Origin: Clostridiales bacterium
GTDB taxonomy: Bacteria > Bacillota > Clostridia > Lachnospirales > WQUN01
Assembly (NCBI GenBank): GCA_031282635.1
Contig: JAITDJ010000161.1
Location: forward strand, 1-37,604
Direction: 5' to 3'
DNA: 37,604 nucleotides
The stretch's first letter is position 1; every line of letters begins with the position of its first letter. Under the pieces are notes generated by a model. The model did no database searches, was not told the DNA's origin, and saw nothing but the letters and a program-made list of their open reading frames with translations. Below are positions 36,455 to 37,604 of this stretch, piece by piece. A program made the position numbers and the translations under genes.

Positions 36455-37604
36455 CATTAACGACCTATCCGATTCTAAAGAAATGCTGCTTATGAGGCCT
36501 AACCGACTACTAATCATTTTTACGTGCATCATAACATCTTTGCTGGCGATAGCGATCATTTGGATGGCTGTCGGCAAGCTCGACGTTTATGTTACCGCCG
36601 GCGGCCTGGTTCGCGCAAATGAGGATGCCAGCGTGGTACGTGTTATTAACGGGGGCAAAATATTGAATGTAAATGTGTCGGAAGGCCAATACGTATATAA
36701 AGGCGACACACTATTCGGGTTTGACTGTCAGTCATTATACATACAGCGGGAAACCAACAACCGGGATATTGAATCGCTTAAAACGGATATTGATATGCTG
36801 AAGCTTTATCGTGAAAGCATAGGCGCGCTGGAAAATCGTCTTGACAGCGTCGATACGGATAAAGGGCGGGCTTACAGCCTGAAAGTCCAAAGCTTTCTGC
36901 TTGAGCGCGAAACCGCCTTAACCCAAGTCTCCGAGAGTGAAAAAGACATGGAGCTTCAAAGGAAGAGCGCGGAGCTTAAACTAAAAAACGCGCGTGACAG
37001 CTTAGTCAGGCTTCAGTCAGAGCAGGTATGGCTTCAGCGTTACAAGCTGTCCACAGAAAACGGACAGGACATGATCAGCCTGGAAAACGGCGATAACGCT
37101 TTGAAGAGCAATTATGTCTCAATGTATCAGAAATACGCGGTAGGTTTGGATGCGCTGGAAAAGGATAAAGATTTGGCGCAGGAAAATCTGCGCAAAATTA
37201 CAGCTTTGTATGAAATGGGCGAGGCAGCCCAGAAAGATCTGGAAGACGCCCGGAACACGATGAGTGCCGCCGACAGCAAAATTAAATCATACCGCCAGGC
37301 GGAATTGGCTGCCGCTGACGCGCAAATCGCCGCGATGGACGTTAATATTAGTGACGCGAAAAAGTCTATCGGCGCGTATGAACAGGATCTCAGTTTGTTT
37401 TCAGAAACCAAAGTCTCCCCGCTGATGCAGGTGGAGCAAGCGCAAATTAGCCTGATGTCTCAAATAGACAGCCAGATACAGCAGACTCTGGACGATATTG
37501 ATAAACTCTCGGCAGGTATTGCGGCGCTTGACGCGCAGATTAATGATTCCCAGGCAGTGGCGCCGATAGAAGGCACGCTGAACCTGAATACCGAGATAAC
37601 CGAG
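36435..37604 (+). CDS. HlyD-family bacteriocin/peptide secretion adaptor (runs past window end)
   Basis: Open frame from ATG 36435 without stop: single TM, VYVTAGGLVRANEDASVVRVINGGKILNVNVSEGQYVYKGDTLF biotinyl-lipoyl-like motif, long coiled coil; overlaps the C39 ABC gene. Confidence 0.85.
   Translation, partial: MNGTLIDINDLSDSKEMLLMRPNRLLIIFTCIITSLLAIAIIWMAVGKLDVYVTAGGLVRANEDASVVRVINGGKILNVNVSEGQYVYKGDTLFGFDCQSLYIQRETNNRDIESLKTDIDMLKLYRESIGALENRLDSVDTDKGRAYSLKVQSFLLERETALTQVSESEKDMELQRKSAELKLKNARDSLVRLQSEQVWLQRYKLSTENGQDMISLENGDNALKSNYVSMYQKYAVGLDALEKDKDLAQENLRKITALYEMGEAAQKDLEDARNTMSAADSKIKSYRQAELAAADAQIAAMDVNISDAKKSIGAYEQDLSLFSETKVSPLMQVEQAQISLMSQIDSQIQQTLDDIDKLSAGIAALDAQINDSQAVAPIEGTLNLNTEITE

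Noticed and set aside
1-37604. CRISPR arrays, tRNA/rRNA genes, transposases or integrases
   Set aside because: No regularly spaced repeats, tRNA-like cloverleaf or recognisable mobile-element proteins were found on reading; no claim made.

Overview
A roughly 37.6 kb window from an anaerobic, probably flagellated Firmicute (Clostridia-like), judged from gene content only. Left to right: two degraded ABC-exporter genes; a RelB/YafQ-type toxin-antitoxin locus with a stop in the toxin N-terminus; an apparently co-directional cluster (about 3.9-12.3 kb) with a divergent pyruvate-formate-lyase-like glycyl radical enzyme (GRE), its radical-SAM activase, three Gfo/Idh/MocA oxidoreductases and two xylose-isomerase-like TIM-barrel proteins; a class B sortase with a divergent putative substrate ending in NPVTG; carA, a cobU-like gene, an RseC-like gene and a C_GCAxxG_C_C gene behind an SD-sequestering hairpin; a decayed sugar ABC transporter; trpS, a queT-like gene and a yvyF-like gene; an ABC ATPase fragment; metY; a copper-amine-oxidase-N-domain protein; motA/motB; an Lhr-type helicase next to an EndoQ(PHP)-UvrD fusion; and a C39-peptidase ABC exporter with an HlyD-like adaptor running off the window end. 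The best candidate for an undescribed system is the GRE/oxidoreductase/isomerase cluster, whose GRE has a non-canonical active-site cysteine context (GCHW instead of GCVEP-like). The Lhr plus EndoQ-UvrD pair is the second most interesting. At three loci, ABC transporter genes have lost internal segments while flanking reading frames stay readable. All assignments come from reading the sequence and recalling family motifs; no searches were run.
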